A stretch of DNA of 64,000 bases from positions 1 through 64,000 of the forward strand of contig JBJOFG010000006.1 in assembly GCA_046048875.1 (NCBI GenBank), given 5' to 3'. Numbering within the stretch: the first letter of the stretch is position 1; each line of letters begins with the position of its first letter. The translations under genes were made by a program, and so were the position numbers. This document shows positions 25,284 to 33,867 of the stretch, piece after piece. Under the pieces are notes generated by a model that had not been told where the DNA came from, searched no databases, and worked only from the letters and a program-made list of their open reading frames with translations. Source of the stretch: CAIZGX01 sp046048875. Its GTDB lineage: Bacteria > Bacteroidota > Bacteroidia > Flavobacteriales_D > Sanyastnellaceae.

Positions 25284-25977
25284 ATGGAAATAGCGGAGCT
25301 CTCAAGTCGAAGAGGAGAAAAAGGGTAATTCCTGCCAATAGAAATAAAAAGCTGTTGAGTCCAACAAGCCATGTGTCTGTGGATGTTTTTCGCTGTTGCA
25401 CAATGTACATTGGGACATAAGCAAGGCAGAGCAAGGCTAAAGATAAAAGAATAAATATGTTTGCAAAAGGCCAATGTTGTATTTTGAAAATTCCTCCGAA
25501 TGCAAACAAAAAGACAATCAATGTAATAAGTGTAGTTAGCGTTTTTTGTGTTTTTGGAATCGTATGATGCTTCATACTTATAAGCGCCGTAAGAACCGCT
25601 ACAATGATTAGAAGAGGCAAACTACTGACAATTAAGATTGCTGCTCCGGCCAAATGGAGTATTTTAAAGAGTGATCCAGTTACAAGTAAGAAGGTGGAAA
25701 AGGCTAAAACGTAGCCCAATGTTTTTTTCATGTGTTTGAATTTTTGTTGATGAATTAATTGAATGGTTTCCATTTCAATTTCATGTAAGTTGTCATGAAA
25801 AAAACGTGGAAGAATTGAATAAAAGAACGAGTGGAAGTCGTCGTTTTCTGACATTTCATTTTCAATAATTGTACACATGTGATCTATCAAATTAGCTTGC
25901 AGATCAGGCAAACTAATTCCATGTGATTCAATTTCTTGTTGAATGAAATCAACTTGTTCGTCAGTTAATGAGACCAT
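25282..25977 (-). CDS. PadR-associated membrane protein
   Basis: 231 residues from the ATG at 25977 (MVSLTDEQVDFIQQEIE); other in-frame starts lie at 25998 and 26022. The N-terminal 90 residues are soluble and helical, with a DLQANLIDHMCTIIE pattern like the HAAS or permease-prefix domains often encoded beside PadR regulators. The rest has six or so hydrophobic segments, including two with a G-x-x-F/L-K-I-x-H pattern (GSLFKILHLAGA, GGIFKIQHWPFA). It overlaps the end of padR by 17 bases, so it is translated from the same message. Function unknown. Confidence 0.75.
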   Translation of the reverse strand: MVSLTDEQVDFIQQEIESHGISLPDLQANLIDHMCTIIENEMSENDDFHSFFYSILPRFFHDNLHEIEMETIQLIHQQKFKHMKKTLGYVLAFSTFLLVTGSLFKILHLAGAAILIVSSLPLLIIVAVLTALISMKHHTIPKTQKTLTTLITLIVFLFAFGGIFKIQHWPFANIFILLSLALLCLAYVPMYIVQQRKTSTDTWLVGLNSFLFLLAGITLFLLFDLRAPLFP

Positions 25978-26314
25978 GGCTCGTTCCTTTATTCGCATCC
26001 AAGAGTATTTGAAGTGTCTCAATAAACTCTCGGAGTTCGTCTATTTTCTTTTTGCTGGTTGCCTTGCCTTGTTTTGTTAGGCGGTAGTATTTACGCTGAC
26101 GCTTTCCAATAAATTCCACCTCGGTTTCTAAGTCGTCACTGGCTTCCAAAGCATGAAGCAGCGGATACAAAGCTCCTTCGGTAATTTGTATTTTGTCGTC
26201 GGTAAGTTCCTTTACGCGTTGAGTTATTTCGTAACCATACATGCGTCCATTCTCTTTTAAGAGATTTAAAACAATGGTTCGAAGGGTGCCTTTAACTAGT
26301 TCTGATGAATACAT
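25961..26314 (-). CDS. PadR family transcriptional regulator
   Basis: 117 residues from the ATG at 26314 (MYSSELVKGTLRTIVLNLL). The winged helix is typical: LVKGTLRTIVLNLLKENGRMYGYEI in parts, then ITEGALYPLLHALE, and RKYYRLTKQGK for the wing. PadR proteins usually repress their own operon and a membrane partner. An in-frame ATG at 26329 lies inside the palindrome upstream, and the -7 box lies between the two, so 26314 is preferred. If the -7 box is real the message would start at or next to the ATG. Confidence 0.9.
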   Translation of the reverse strand: MYSSELVKGTLRTIVLNLLKENGRMYGYEITQRVKELTDDKIQITEGALYPLLHALEASDDLETEVEFIGKRQRKYYRLTKQGKATSKKKIDELREFIETLQILLDANKGTSHGLIN

Positions 26315-26318
26315 AGGA

Positions 26319-26344
26319 CAAATATACATAAGAAACTTATGTAT
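26319..26344 (-). promoter_or_regulatory. padR promoter -7 box overlapped by a perfect palindrome (likely operator)
   Basis: A perfect 9-bp inverted repeat, ATACATAAG and CTTATGTAT with a 3-base spacer, occupies 26324-26344. On the minus strand its right arm runs into TATATTTG (26326-26319), an exact TAnnTTTG -7 box, which ends 4 bases before the chosen ATG. A dimeric PadR bound here would block the promoter, which fits autorepression. Binding is inferred from position and symmetry. Confidence 0.65.
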
Positions 26345-26365
26345 TTATGAATTTATTGTTCAGAC

Positions 26366-26399
26366 AAAAAAAAAAGGAGCGAAAACTTCGCTCCTTTTT
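26366..26399 (-). terminator. Intrinsic terminator of the S46 peptidase gene
   Basis: Stem GGAGCGA and TCGCTCC around a short loop (26376-26394), with a ten-base T-run on the minus strand just after the stem. It lies 17 bases after the stop of the peptidase gene and separates it from padR. Confidence 0.87.
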
Positions 26400-26416
26400 C
26401 AATGTGCTGAAATCAA

Positions 26417-28579
26417 TTATTTTCTTGCTCCTCTAACAAATATCATCTCATCTACAATATTCTTTCCGCCCATAAGCTCTTCAACAATGAACAACACGTA
26501 ACGAATGTCTACTGCGATGGTGCGTTGTAACTCTGGCTCATAAGCAATATCTCCGCTCATAGCTTCCCAGTTACCGTCGAAGGCAATACCGATCATCAGA
26601 CCGTTTGCATCCAATACTGGGCTTCCGCTGTTACCTCCAGTGATGTCTAAGTCAGCAATGAAACATGTTGGCAATTCACCTTTCTCGTTAGCGTAGCGAC
26701 CGAATTCTTTGTTTTGAATTTTTTGTGCTAATGCATCTGGAACCATGAACTCTGGATTGCTGTTATCACGCTTCTCCATAATTCCTTTTGCAGTCGTGTA
26801 GAAATCATAGTGAACAGCATCTGCAGCTTGGTAGTCTTTTACTTTTCCGTAAGTGATACGCATGGTGCTATTCGCGTCTGGAGCGTATAGCTTGTCCAAA
26901 TTCATTTCGCGCAAACCAGCAACGAATTGACGTTGACCTTTTGACATTTTTTCGCGAGGAATTAGTTTTCCCAATGCATCACCAAACTCGCTTGCGCTTT
27001 TTGCGGTTGTAACAGCCATGTCTTTTTCGAAAACTTTTTGATTAGGCTTCGCTAAGAAGTTCATCATTTTTGTTTTGTCTACAATAACAGATGTTGCGAA
27101 AAGCTTGTCTGCGTATGCTTGTGCATTGCCCTTGAATTTTGAATCCAATACAGCGTGCCATGTTGGACGAGCATTCGCAGCAATTCTTGAGCGGTATAAG
27201 TTGGTAAGTGCAACGAACACATCTTTGTCTGTTTGCGCATTGTATTCAACATAAAATGCTTCTGCCGATGCTTTGAAACCATCAAGGATTGCTTGCTTTT
27301 TCGTTGCGTCTGTTTCAGCGAAATACTTCGTGAATGTATTTTGAAATTCAGCTGCGAATCCCATAAACTCAGCACCACCCATTCCAGCTAAACGCGCATA
27401 CAAAAACGCTTTTTGTGTTTCGTTGGTTGAAGAGTAAAAGTCTTGCAACATTGGAAGTGCTTTTCCATATTTTTCATTAGCCGTAGAATTAGAAGTCAAC
27501 CACTTTGTGAAGTTCGCCTCTGTAATAGCTTTCTTTCCTTCAACATCTAAACGCTTTAATCCGCGTGTTTGTCCGATGTAGTACTTCCAAGAATTCGCTG
27601 TGCTTGCATACTTCGCCGCGTACATTAGACGAACAGCTTCATTCGCATCCATGTTCTTTTTCCAAGTCTCTAATTTCAATCCAAGACATTCAACTAAAAT
27701 TGGGTTCTGAACGTCAACTGCTTGCTCAACACCGTATGAAGTTAAGTAGCGCGAAGTTCTTGCAGGATATCCCATGATCATTGCGAAATCACCTTGCTTC
27801 ACACCACCCATGTTAATTGGGAAGAAATGCTTAGGCTTCATCGGCGTGTTGTCTTTGCTGTAATCTGCAGGCTTATTTTCTGGACCTGCATAAATGCGTA
27901 ACATGCTGAAGTCACCGGTGTGACGCGGCCACATCCAGTTGTCTGTGTCACCACCGAATTTACCTACGCTCTCTGGTGGGTTACCTACCAAACGAATGTC
28001 GCGGTAAGTCTGATATACGAACAAATAAAATTCGTTTCCAGCATAAAATGTTTTTACTTCAGAATTGTACAAGCCATTTTCGTTAGCCGCTTTGACTAGT
28101 TCACGGTTACGAGCCATTATGGCTGCGTCGCGCTCTGCTTCAGTCATGTTATCATTAACTGCAGCCAAGACAGACGAAGTAACGTCCTCAACACGCACCA
28201 AGAAAGAAAGTGTTAAGCCTGGAATTGGAATCTCTTGATCCAACGACTTCGCACAAAATCCGTTTTGAAGAATGTTGTTTTCTAATGTTGAAGAAGATTG
28301 AATTGCATCGTAAGCACAGTGGTGGTTCGTGAAAACAAGACCTTTGTCACTTACAATCTCTCCTGTACAGAAACCCGCACCGAAGCGTACAATTGCATCT
28401 TTCAAAGACGCTTGGTTAATGTTGTAGATGTCGTCTTTGGAAAGTTTTAATCCAAGACCTTGCATTTCGGCTTCGTTGATTTTATTCAACATCGCTACCA
28501 CCCACATACCTTCCGTAGCGAACATTGCGCTCGGAACCATCATAAGCACGGTTAGTGCGAGAATGATATTTTTTTTCAT
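26417..28579 (-). CDS. S46 family dipeptidyl peptidase, DPP7-type
   Basis: 720 residues with a signal peptide (ending PSAMFA). The S46 catalytic triad region is visible: FTNHHCAYDAIQ (His86/His87) near the N-terminus and TGGNSGSPV with Ser651 at the C-terminus. Residue 669, eighteen after the serine, is Gly in AFDGNW; in P. gingivalis DPP11 the matching position is Arg and gives acidic preference, while DPP7 has Gly, so a hydrophobic P1 preference is expected. The enzyme is periplasmic and feeds on peptides as carbon and nitrogen source. It is 24 bases after yidC on the same strand. Confidence 0.92.
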   Translation of the reverse strand: MKKNIILALTVLMMVPSAMFATEGMWVVAMLNKINEAEMQGLGLKLSKDDIYNINQASLKDAIVRFGAGFCTGEIVSDKGLVFTNHHCAYDAIQSSSTLENNILQNGFCAKSLDQEIPIPGLTLSFLVRVEDVTSSVLAAVNDNMTEAERDAAIMARNRELVKAANENGLYNSEVKTFYAGNEFYLFVYQTYRDIRLVGNPPESVGKFGGDTDNWMWPRHTGDFSMLRIYAGPENKPADYSKDNTPMKPKHFFPINMGGVKQGDFAMIMGYPARTSRYLTSYGVEQAVDVQNPILVECLGLKLETWKKNMDANEAVRLMYAAKYASTANSWKYYIGQTRGLKRLDVEGKKAITEANFTKWLTSNSTANEKYGKALPMLQDFYSSTNETQKAFLYARLAGMGGAEFMGFAAEFQNTFTKYFAETDATKKQAILDGFKASAEAFYVEYNAQTDKDVFVALTNLYRSRIAANARPTWHAVLDSKFKGNAQAYADKLFATSVIVDKTKMMNFLAKPNQKVFEKDMAVTTAKSASEFGDALGKLIPREKMSKGQRQFVAGLREMNLDKLYAPDANSTMRITYGKVKDYQAADAVHYDFYTTAKGIMEKRDNSNPEFMVPDALAQKIQNKEFGRYANEKGELPTCFIADLDITGGNSGSPVLDANGLMIGIAFDGNWEAMSGDIAYEPELQRTIAVDIRYVLFIVEELMGGKNIVDEMIFVRGARK

Positions 28580-28603
28580 TTGATTTATTTGAGGTTTGAC
28601 TTT

Positions 28604-30478
28604 TTACTTTCTTAGTTTTTTCTTGTTGGCATCCAACTTCGCTTGCTGTGCTTTTTGCATTTCTTCGATGCGCGCAGCGAATCCGCCTTTTTTCTTAGGC
28701 TTCTTTTTGTTCTCGTCAATCTTCGCGCGAATTGCATCTTCATTCACGAAGTACTTCTTAATGGCCCACATTTGTCCGATTGAAATGACGTTCGCAGTGA
28801 AGTAATACAAACTCAATCCTGAAGGCATGCTGTTGAAGAAGAAGATCATCATAAATGAGAAGATGTTCATCATCACCTTCATATTCGGCATTCCCGGTTG
28901 TGTCATGGTTGGCTGTGAACCCATGCTCATTTTCGAATACACGAACGTAGATGCGGCCATTAACAAAGTGAAACCACTTACGTGTGCACCATAGAAAGGA
29001 ATGTTAAATGGAAGATTCAAGATGCTGTCGTATGCCGCCAAATCTTCTGCCCATAAGAAACTCTTTCCACGCAAAACAATCTCCGCAGGGAAGAATCGGA
29101 ACATCGCGTAAAGAATAGGCATTTGAAGCAATACAGGAATACAACCTGCAAATGGATTCACGCCGGTCTGACGGTAAAGCGCCATGGTAGCTTGTTGCTT
29201 TTCCATGGGGTCTTTGCCTTCGAACTTCTTATTAATCTCGTCGATCTCCGGTTTCAATACACGCATCTTCGCGCCACTTAAGAAGTTCTTCCAAGTAATC
29301 GGGAAGAGGACCATCTTAATAATAATGGTCACAATTAAAATGATTAATCCGAAAGAAACAATGTAATCTGAAAGAAACCAGAACAAAGGGCGAACCACAT
29401 ACTTATTCACATATCCAATGATCCACCATCCGTAGTCTATAATATTCGTGAACTCTGCTGCGCCGCTTGCTTCAAGGGCCTTATACTCATTCGGACCTAA
29501 GTAAAATTGGAATTCAGCTTTTGCGTTTGAAGAAGCTTTAGTCTTCAAAGGCAATTCCGCGTAGTAAGATTTGGTATGCTGTGAATCTGCAGGAACCATC
29601 ACGCTCAAATCGGCGTTCTTGTCGAATCCTTCAGCGCTAATAATAGCTGCAGTGAAGTAATCTTGCTTCATGGCCACCCAGTTCAATTCTTTCTCTGGAC
29701 GCTTTTGATCGCCTGAACCTTCGCTCAAGTAATTGCGGTCTTCTTCCATTTCGCGATAGAAAATCGAAGACTTACTTCTTTCTGCTTGAATTCCTTTTTC
29801 ATTCGCTAATCCGTTCAGCAACCAACGGAATACAAGCGGAGATCCGAACATTTCATTCTCTAATCCTTTCGCTTCGAAGCTACATTTTACATTGTAAGAG
29901 TTCGGCTCAAGGGTATATGTCCATTGCAATTGAGCGTTGTTGCTTCCGACCGCGGTCATAACAACTGTTGCAGCTCCGTCTTTCGCTTCAGCTTTCGCAA
30001 CTGAGGAAGTGAAGTTCAATTCGCTTGAGAACAAGACAGCACCGCTTCCGTTCTTCCAGGCAATGTCCATCTTACTTTGCGCAGTGTCCCACAATTGAAC
30101 TTGCTTGTCCGAGTTGAATACTCTGTAATCCGCTTCCAACAATTCTGCTGAATGAAGCATTCCTCCCTTAGAAGAAATCTTTACTTTAATCTTATCGTTC
30201 GAAAGAACCGTGAATGCTTCTTCTGCCGGAAGGGCCGCTGCATCCATTGATCCGTATCTCGCGGTATTCAAAACAGCAACTTGAGGAGTCGTGTCGTTTG
30301 AGGCAACAACCGTCGGGTTTTCAGGAGCAGGAGTGCTCGCCGTTTGAGCAGTCTGCTCGGTGGGTTGAGGTGCGTTAGCTGCCGCTTCAGCTTTGGTCTT
30401 TGCAGAATACCAACTAAAGCCAACGGCAATGAGTAGCATTAACGAAAGACCAATGACGGTGTTTTTATCGAATTTCAT
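28604..30478 (-). CDS. yidC: Membrane protein insertase YidC
   Basis: 624 residues. An N-terminal signal-anchor (MKFDKNTVIGLSLMLLIAVG) is followed by a large periplasmic P1 domain to about residue 340, then the five-helix insertase core. Core motifs include WWIIGYVNKYVVRPLFWFL in parts, MVLFPITWKNFLSG with the groove-lining polar residues, NPFAGCIPVLLQMPILYAMFRFF in parts, and MPSGLSLYYF. The C-terminal tail is strongly basic (KKPKKKGGFA and the final 20 residues) and may contact the ribosome. It inserts inner-membrane proteins with or without SecYEG. Confidence 0.96.
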   Translation of the reverse strand: MKFDKNTVIGLSLMLLIAVGFSWYSAKTKAEAAANAPQPTEQTAQTASTPAPENPTVVASNDTTPQVAVLNTARYGSMDAAALPAEEAFTVLSNDKIKVKISSKGGMLHSAELLEADYRVFNSDKQVQLWDTAQSKMDIAWKNGSGAVLFSSELNFTSSVAKAEAKDGAATVVMTAVGSNNAQLQWTYTLEPNSYNVKCSFEAKGLENEMFGSPLVFRWLLNGLANEKGIQAERSKSSIFYREMEEDRNYLSEGSGDQKRPEKELNWVAMKQDYFTAAIISAEGFDKNADLSVMVPADSQHTKSYYAELPLKTKASSNAKAEFQFYLGPNEYKALEASGAAEFTNIIDYGWWIIGYVNKYVVRPLFWFLSDYIVSFGLIILIVTIIIKMVLFPITWKNFLSGAKMRVLKPEIDEINKKFEGKDPMEKQQATMALYRQTGVNPFAGCIPVLLQMPILYAMFRFFPAEIVLRGKSFLWAEDLAAYDSILNLPFNIPFYGAHVSGFTLLMAASTFVYSKMSMGSQPTMTQPGMPNMKVMMNIFSFMMIFFFNSMPSGLSLYYFTANVISIGQMWAIKKYFVNEDAIRAKIDENKKKPKKKGGFAARIEEMQKAQQAKLDANKKKLRK

Positions 30479-30572
30479 GTTTAGTAAATGAGGTGCAAAA
30501 GTCGGAAGTATTCATAAAACTTCCACTTTTTTTTGTGTTCACTTCAATTAATCGTGAATTTTGCCAATAATC

Positions 30573-31571
30573 ATGAAGCACCAGCCACTGACTTTGAAGT
30601 TCATACTTCTATGCCTTCTATTCATAGCAGTGTCTTTGGGTGCAATACAATTGGGAAGCCAACCCGTATCTATTTCTTTGTTGTTTGAATCGGTTGAATC
30701 CTCGGCTGGACGTATACTCTGGCAGCATCGCATGCCACACATCATTGGAGCAATTATCGTTGGAGCCTCTTTAGCACTCAGTGGAAATTACATGCAGGTG
30801 ATCTTTCGAAATCCACTGGCAGGTCCTTCGGTCCTTGGAATAACGGGAGGTGCTTCCCTCGCGATGGCTTTTATCTTTCTCTCTTCATGGGGAATTTCGT
30901 GGTTCACAAGTGGAGGTACTTGGGCACTTTTTATTCCAGCCTTAATTGGGGCTATGGCCGTGCTCACCTTATTGCTCGTCATTCAACGCAGGCTGCCTAT
31001 GGCTTCCACATTGTTGGTCGTTGGTTTGCTCTTTTCTCATTTCACCGGAGCCATTGAAAGTATCCTTCAAAAAATGGCAAGTGCGAATAATGTTTCTCAA
31101 TTTGTAGTTTGGGGAATGGGCTCGCTCGACAATCTCACACTGAAGAACTTACCTTTTCTGTTCTTGGGTTCTTTCGCTCCTTTCCTTCCAACCTTTTATT
31201 ATTTGAGGAAATTAAACGCTTTCGCAATGGGAGATCAAATCGCGGCGACTTCAGGTGTAGACGTGGTGAAACTGCGCTGGGTATTTTTATTTGCAGTTGG
31301 AATTTCAACGGCAACCATCACCGCATTCTGTGGCCCCATCGCATTCATTGGACTTATGGCACCACACGTTGCGCGATTGTTCATTCGAACATTCAATCAA
31401 CTTCAACTGATTTTCTTCATTCCTTTGGTAGGTGCGCTGCTCTTGGTGCTGTCAGATGTTATCGCTCGCGTGTACGCGCTTCCGCTGAATGCGGTCACCG
31501 CAGCAATAGGCATTCCTTGCGTTTTCTATATTGTGTTCAATCCGAAAAGAAGCGGTGTATGGATCAGTTAA
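30573..31571 (+). CDS. FecCD family ABC transporter permease (iron-siderophore or cobalamin type)
   Basis: 332 residues from the ATG at 30573 (MKHQPLTLKFIL); the frame also opens from a TTG at 30561. About ten hydrophobic segments and the family motifs are clear: ALSGNYMQVIFRNPLAGPSVLGITGGAS in parts, then GPIAFIGLMAPHVARLF near the C-terminus. It forms the membrane channel for iron chelates or vitamin B12. The ATPase gene overlaps its end by 13 bases. No periplasmic binding protein or receptor gene is present in this window. Confidence 0.92.
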   Translation: MKHQPLTLKFILLCLLFIAVSLGAIQLGSQPVSISLLFESVESSAGRILWQHRMPHIIGAIIVGASLALSGNYMQVIFRNPLAGPSVLGITGGASLAMAFIFLSSWGISWFTSGGTWALFIPALIGAMAVLTLLLVIQRRLPMASTLLVVGLLFSHFTGAIESILQKMASANNVSQFVVWGMGSLDNLTLKNLPFLFLGSFAPFLPTFYYLRKLNAFAMGDQIAATSGVDVVKLRWVFLFAVGISTATITAFCGPIAFIGLMAPHVARLFIRTFNQLQLIFFIPLVGALLLVLSDVIARVYALPLNAVTAAIGIPCVFYIVFNPKRSGVWIS

Positions 31572-32176
31572 GGGTGAATAATATTTCTGTGGAAAGAGGG
31601 AAGAAGACCGTTCTTTCAAATCTATCCTTGAACTTTTCTTTCGGAGAGTTGGTGGCGGTTGAAGGAAATAACGGTTCGGGGAAATCAACATTTTTGGAAG
31701 CCGTAGCCGGACTAATTTCAATAGCACAAGGTGAAATTTTGTTGGAAGGAAAGAATCTAACTCGTCTTTCTTTTGCAGAAAGAGCCGATTTCATTTCGTT
31801 CATTCCATCACGAAAAACAACTGCGGCTGCCTTGGAAGTGAAGACCGCCATTTCAGTGGGCGATTTAAGTGGAAAGAAAGGCGGTCGAGTGGAAGAGGCG
31901 ATTGAAAAATTCAATTTGAAGACGCTTCAAAACAATTTGCTCACCGAACTCAGCGATGGCGAATACCAGCGTGTGCAGCTTGCAAGGGTTTGGGTTCAAA
32001 ACACACCCATTGTTCTGCTCGACGAACCTGCTGCGCATCTCGATGCGCAAGCGCGCATTGCGTTATTCGAAGAATTAGTCAAGTGGACAAAGGAAGAAAA
32101 CAAACTCGTTATTTTATGCTCGCACGAGTTGCACTTGAACAAGCAATTCGCTTCACGTATTATTCAATTCCAATAA
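31559..32176 (+). CDS. ABC transporter ATP-binding protein, iron-siderophore or cobalamin type
   Basis: 205 residues from the ATG at 31559, which overlaps the permease gene by 13 bases; the longer frame back to 31109 is only a shadow of the permease. Motifs: Walker A GNNGSGKST, signature LSDGEYQRVQLAR, Walker B IVLLDEPAAHLD, and the H-loop in ILCSHELHL. The signature reads LSDGE rather than LSGGE, as in several FecE/BtuD relatives. It is shorter than the usual 250 residues, lacking the C-terminal extension. It powers the FecCD permease. Confidence 0.92.
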   Translation: MDQLRVNNISVERGKKTVLSNLSLNFSFGELVAVEGNNGSGKSTFLEAVAGLISIAQGEILLEGKNLTRLSFAERADFISFIPSRKTTAAALEVKTAISVGDLSGKKGGRVEEAIEKFNLKTLQNNLLTELSDGEYQRVQLARVWVQNTPIVLLDEPAAHLDAQARIALFEELVKWTKEENKLVILCSHELHLNKQFASRIIQFQ

Positions 32177-32240
32177 AGAGCAATAATTGAAGCTCGAATC
32201 TGTTTCAACAAGGCTTATTTTTACAAAAAATTATTTCACT

Positions 32241-33863
32241 ATGAAAAGAAGGTTAACCCTTTTCTTCGCGCTTTGTGCGTTTGTTTCTTTTTCTCAGTCT
32301 AAGAGCGTAACAGCTCCAATCACCGATGTTACCTTGTTCCTCAGTGGAGCGCAAGTAACACACAAAGGCGATGTCAACTTGAAAAAAGGAGAGAATACCT
32401 TGGTTCTTTCGGGACTTACGGCTGGAATGGATGTGAATTCCATCCAAATCTTAGGCAATAAAGAATACACCATTCTGAGCGTTAAGCATCAAATGAATTA
32501 TACGTCGAAGGTTTCGAATACACGCGTTCGTGCTATTCAAGACAGTATTAAGCTTCTTGGATTTCAAACTGCGGAGCGCGCTAGTTTACGCGCTGTTTAT
32601 CAGGAAGAGAAGGCGTTCTTGCAGGCGAACCGATCCATCAAAGGAGATAACAACTTGCTCATCCGTGAAGATCTTGCTGAAATGGCCGACTTCTATCGCG
32701 CACGCATGAAGGAAATTGAATACAAGATTTTAGACTTGAACCAAACCGATCGCGAGAGCAATGAAAAATTACAAAGACTTCAAACGCAATTGTCGCAATT
32801 GCAATCGCAAAATGTGACCAATCCGGGCGAAATTGAATTTGTAGTAACAACAGATGAAGATAAAAAAGCAGATGTAGTCATTACCTATTTGGCAACGAAT
32901 GCAGGTTGGACTCCTTATTACGATTTGCGTGCTGAAGACATTGAGTCTGACATTGAGTTTACTTACCGCGCGAAAGTGTGGCAAGGAACAGGTGCCGATT
33001 GGAAGCGTGTGAACTTGACCATTTCAACGGGTAATCCGAATGTAGGCGCACAAGTTCCTGCTTTGAATCCTTGGTATGTGAATATCTATTCGCCTCAAGC
33101 CTATAGAGGCCGAGCGAAAAGTGAGGCGTACTCGAACGACGATTACGACAGGCCAGTAGCTGCGGTTTCAGGATACGTAGCAGAAATGGACAAGTCGTCT
33201 TATATTATGAACGGCTTGCAAACGTCTGCTTCATTCACAACAATTACATCAAATTCAGTGAGCACCGAATTTAAGATTTCCATCAAATACGACATAGCCA
33301 GCGACAATCAACCGGTTGAAGTGGTTATGCAAAAGCAACGTTTGAAAGCGTCTTATAAGTATGTGACCATTCCGAAATTGGAAGCAGCGGCCTACTTGCA
33401 AGCAGACATCATCGATTGGATGCAATACAGCTTGTTGAGTGGAGAGAGCAATATTTATTTCAAAGGAACCTTTGTTGGAAACGGATACATAGATCCAGCT
33501 CTGGCGAACGATACCCTTCAATTGTCATTGGGACGCGACAACGCTATCACAGTGAAGCGCGATCAAGTGAAAGACTTCTGCAAGACCAGTGTTTTCGGTG
33601 TGAAGAAATCTACTTCGAAGGCTTATGAAATCACCATCGTGAACACGAAGAAGAAGCCAATTAATATTGAAGTGTACGATCAAGTGCCATTGACCCAGAA
33701 TGCAGATTTAGAAGTGGCTGTTGAAGAGCTTTCAGGAGCTACTCAAGACACTGCAACCGGAAAAGTAACTTGGAAGATGACCATTGAACCTGAGAAAACA
33801 GAGAAGCGTCAATTGCGATTCACGGTGAAATATCCGAAGAAGAATCTGATACAGAATTTGTAA
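32241..33863 (+). CDS. Secreted DUF4139/MuiA-like protein
   Basis: 540 residues from the ATG at 32241, which opens a signal peptide (ending FVSFSQS). After a beta-rich N-terminal domain (ITDVTLFLSGAQVTHKGDV in parts) comes a coiled coil around residues 120 to 190 (repeats such as LQTQLSQLQSQ), then the DUF4139 domain: ITYLATNAGWTPYYDLRA, YRAKVWQGTGADWKRV, and LTISTGNP. The family is called mucoidy inhibitor A in some species, but its molecular role is unclear. It is probably periplasmic. The next gene starts 4 bases after its stop. Confidence 0.85.
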   Translation: MKRRLTLFFALCAFVSFSQSKSVTAPITDVTLFLSGAQVTHKGDVNLKKGENTLVLSGLTAGMDVNSIQILGNKEYTILSVKHQMNYTSKVSNTRVRAIQDSIKLLGFQTAERASLRAVYQEEKAFLQANRSIKGDNNLLIREDLAEMADFYRARMKEIEYKILDLNQTDRESNEKLQRLQTQLSQLQSQNVTNPGEIEFVVTTDEDKKADVVITYLATNAGWTPYYDLRAEDIESDIEFTYRAKVWQGTGADWKRVNLTISTGNPNVGAQVPALNPWYVNIYSPQAYRGRAKSEAYSNDDYDRPVAAVSGYVAEMDKSSYIMNGLQTSASFTTITSNSVSTEFKISIKYDIASDNQPVEVVMQKQRLKASYKYVTIPKLEAAAYLQADIIDWMQYSLLSGESNIYFKGTFVGNGYIDPALANDTLQLSLGRDNAITVKRDQVKDFCKTSVFGVKKSTSKAYEITIVNTKKKPINIEVYDQVPLTQNADLEVAVEELSGATQDTATGKVTWKMTIEPEKTEKRQLRFTVKYPKKNLIQNL

Positions 33864-33867
33864 TCGA

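Noticed and set aside
31109..31558. Open frame continuing the ATPase gene far upstream
   Set aside because: It runs inside the FecCD permease gene in another frame and shows no ABC or other motif; the ATPase starts at 31559.
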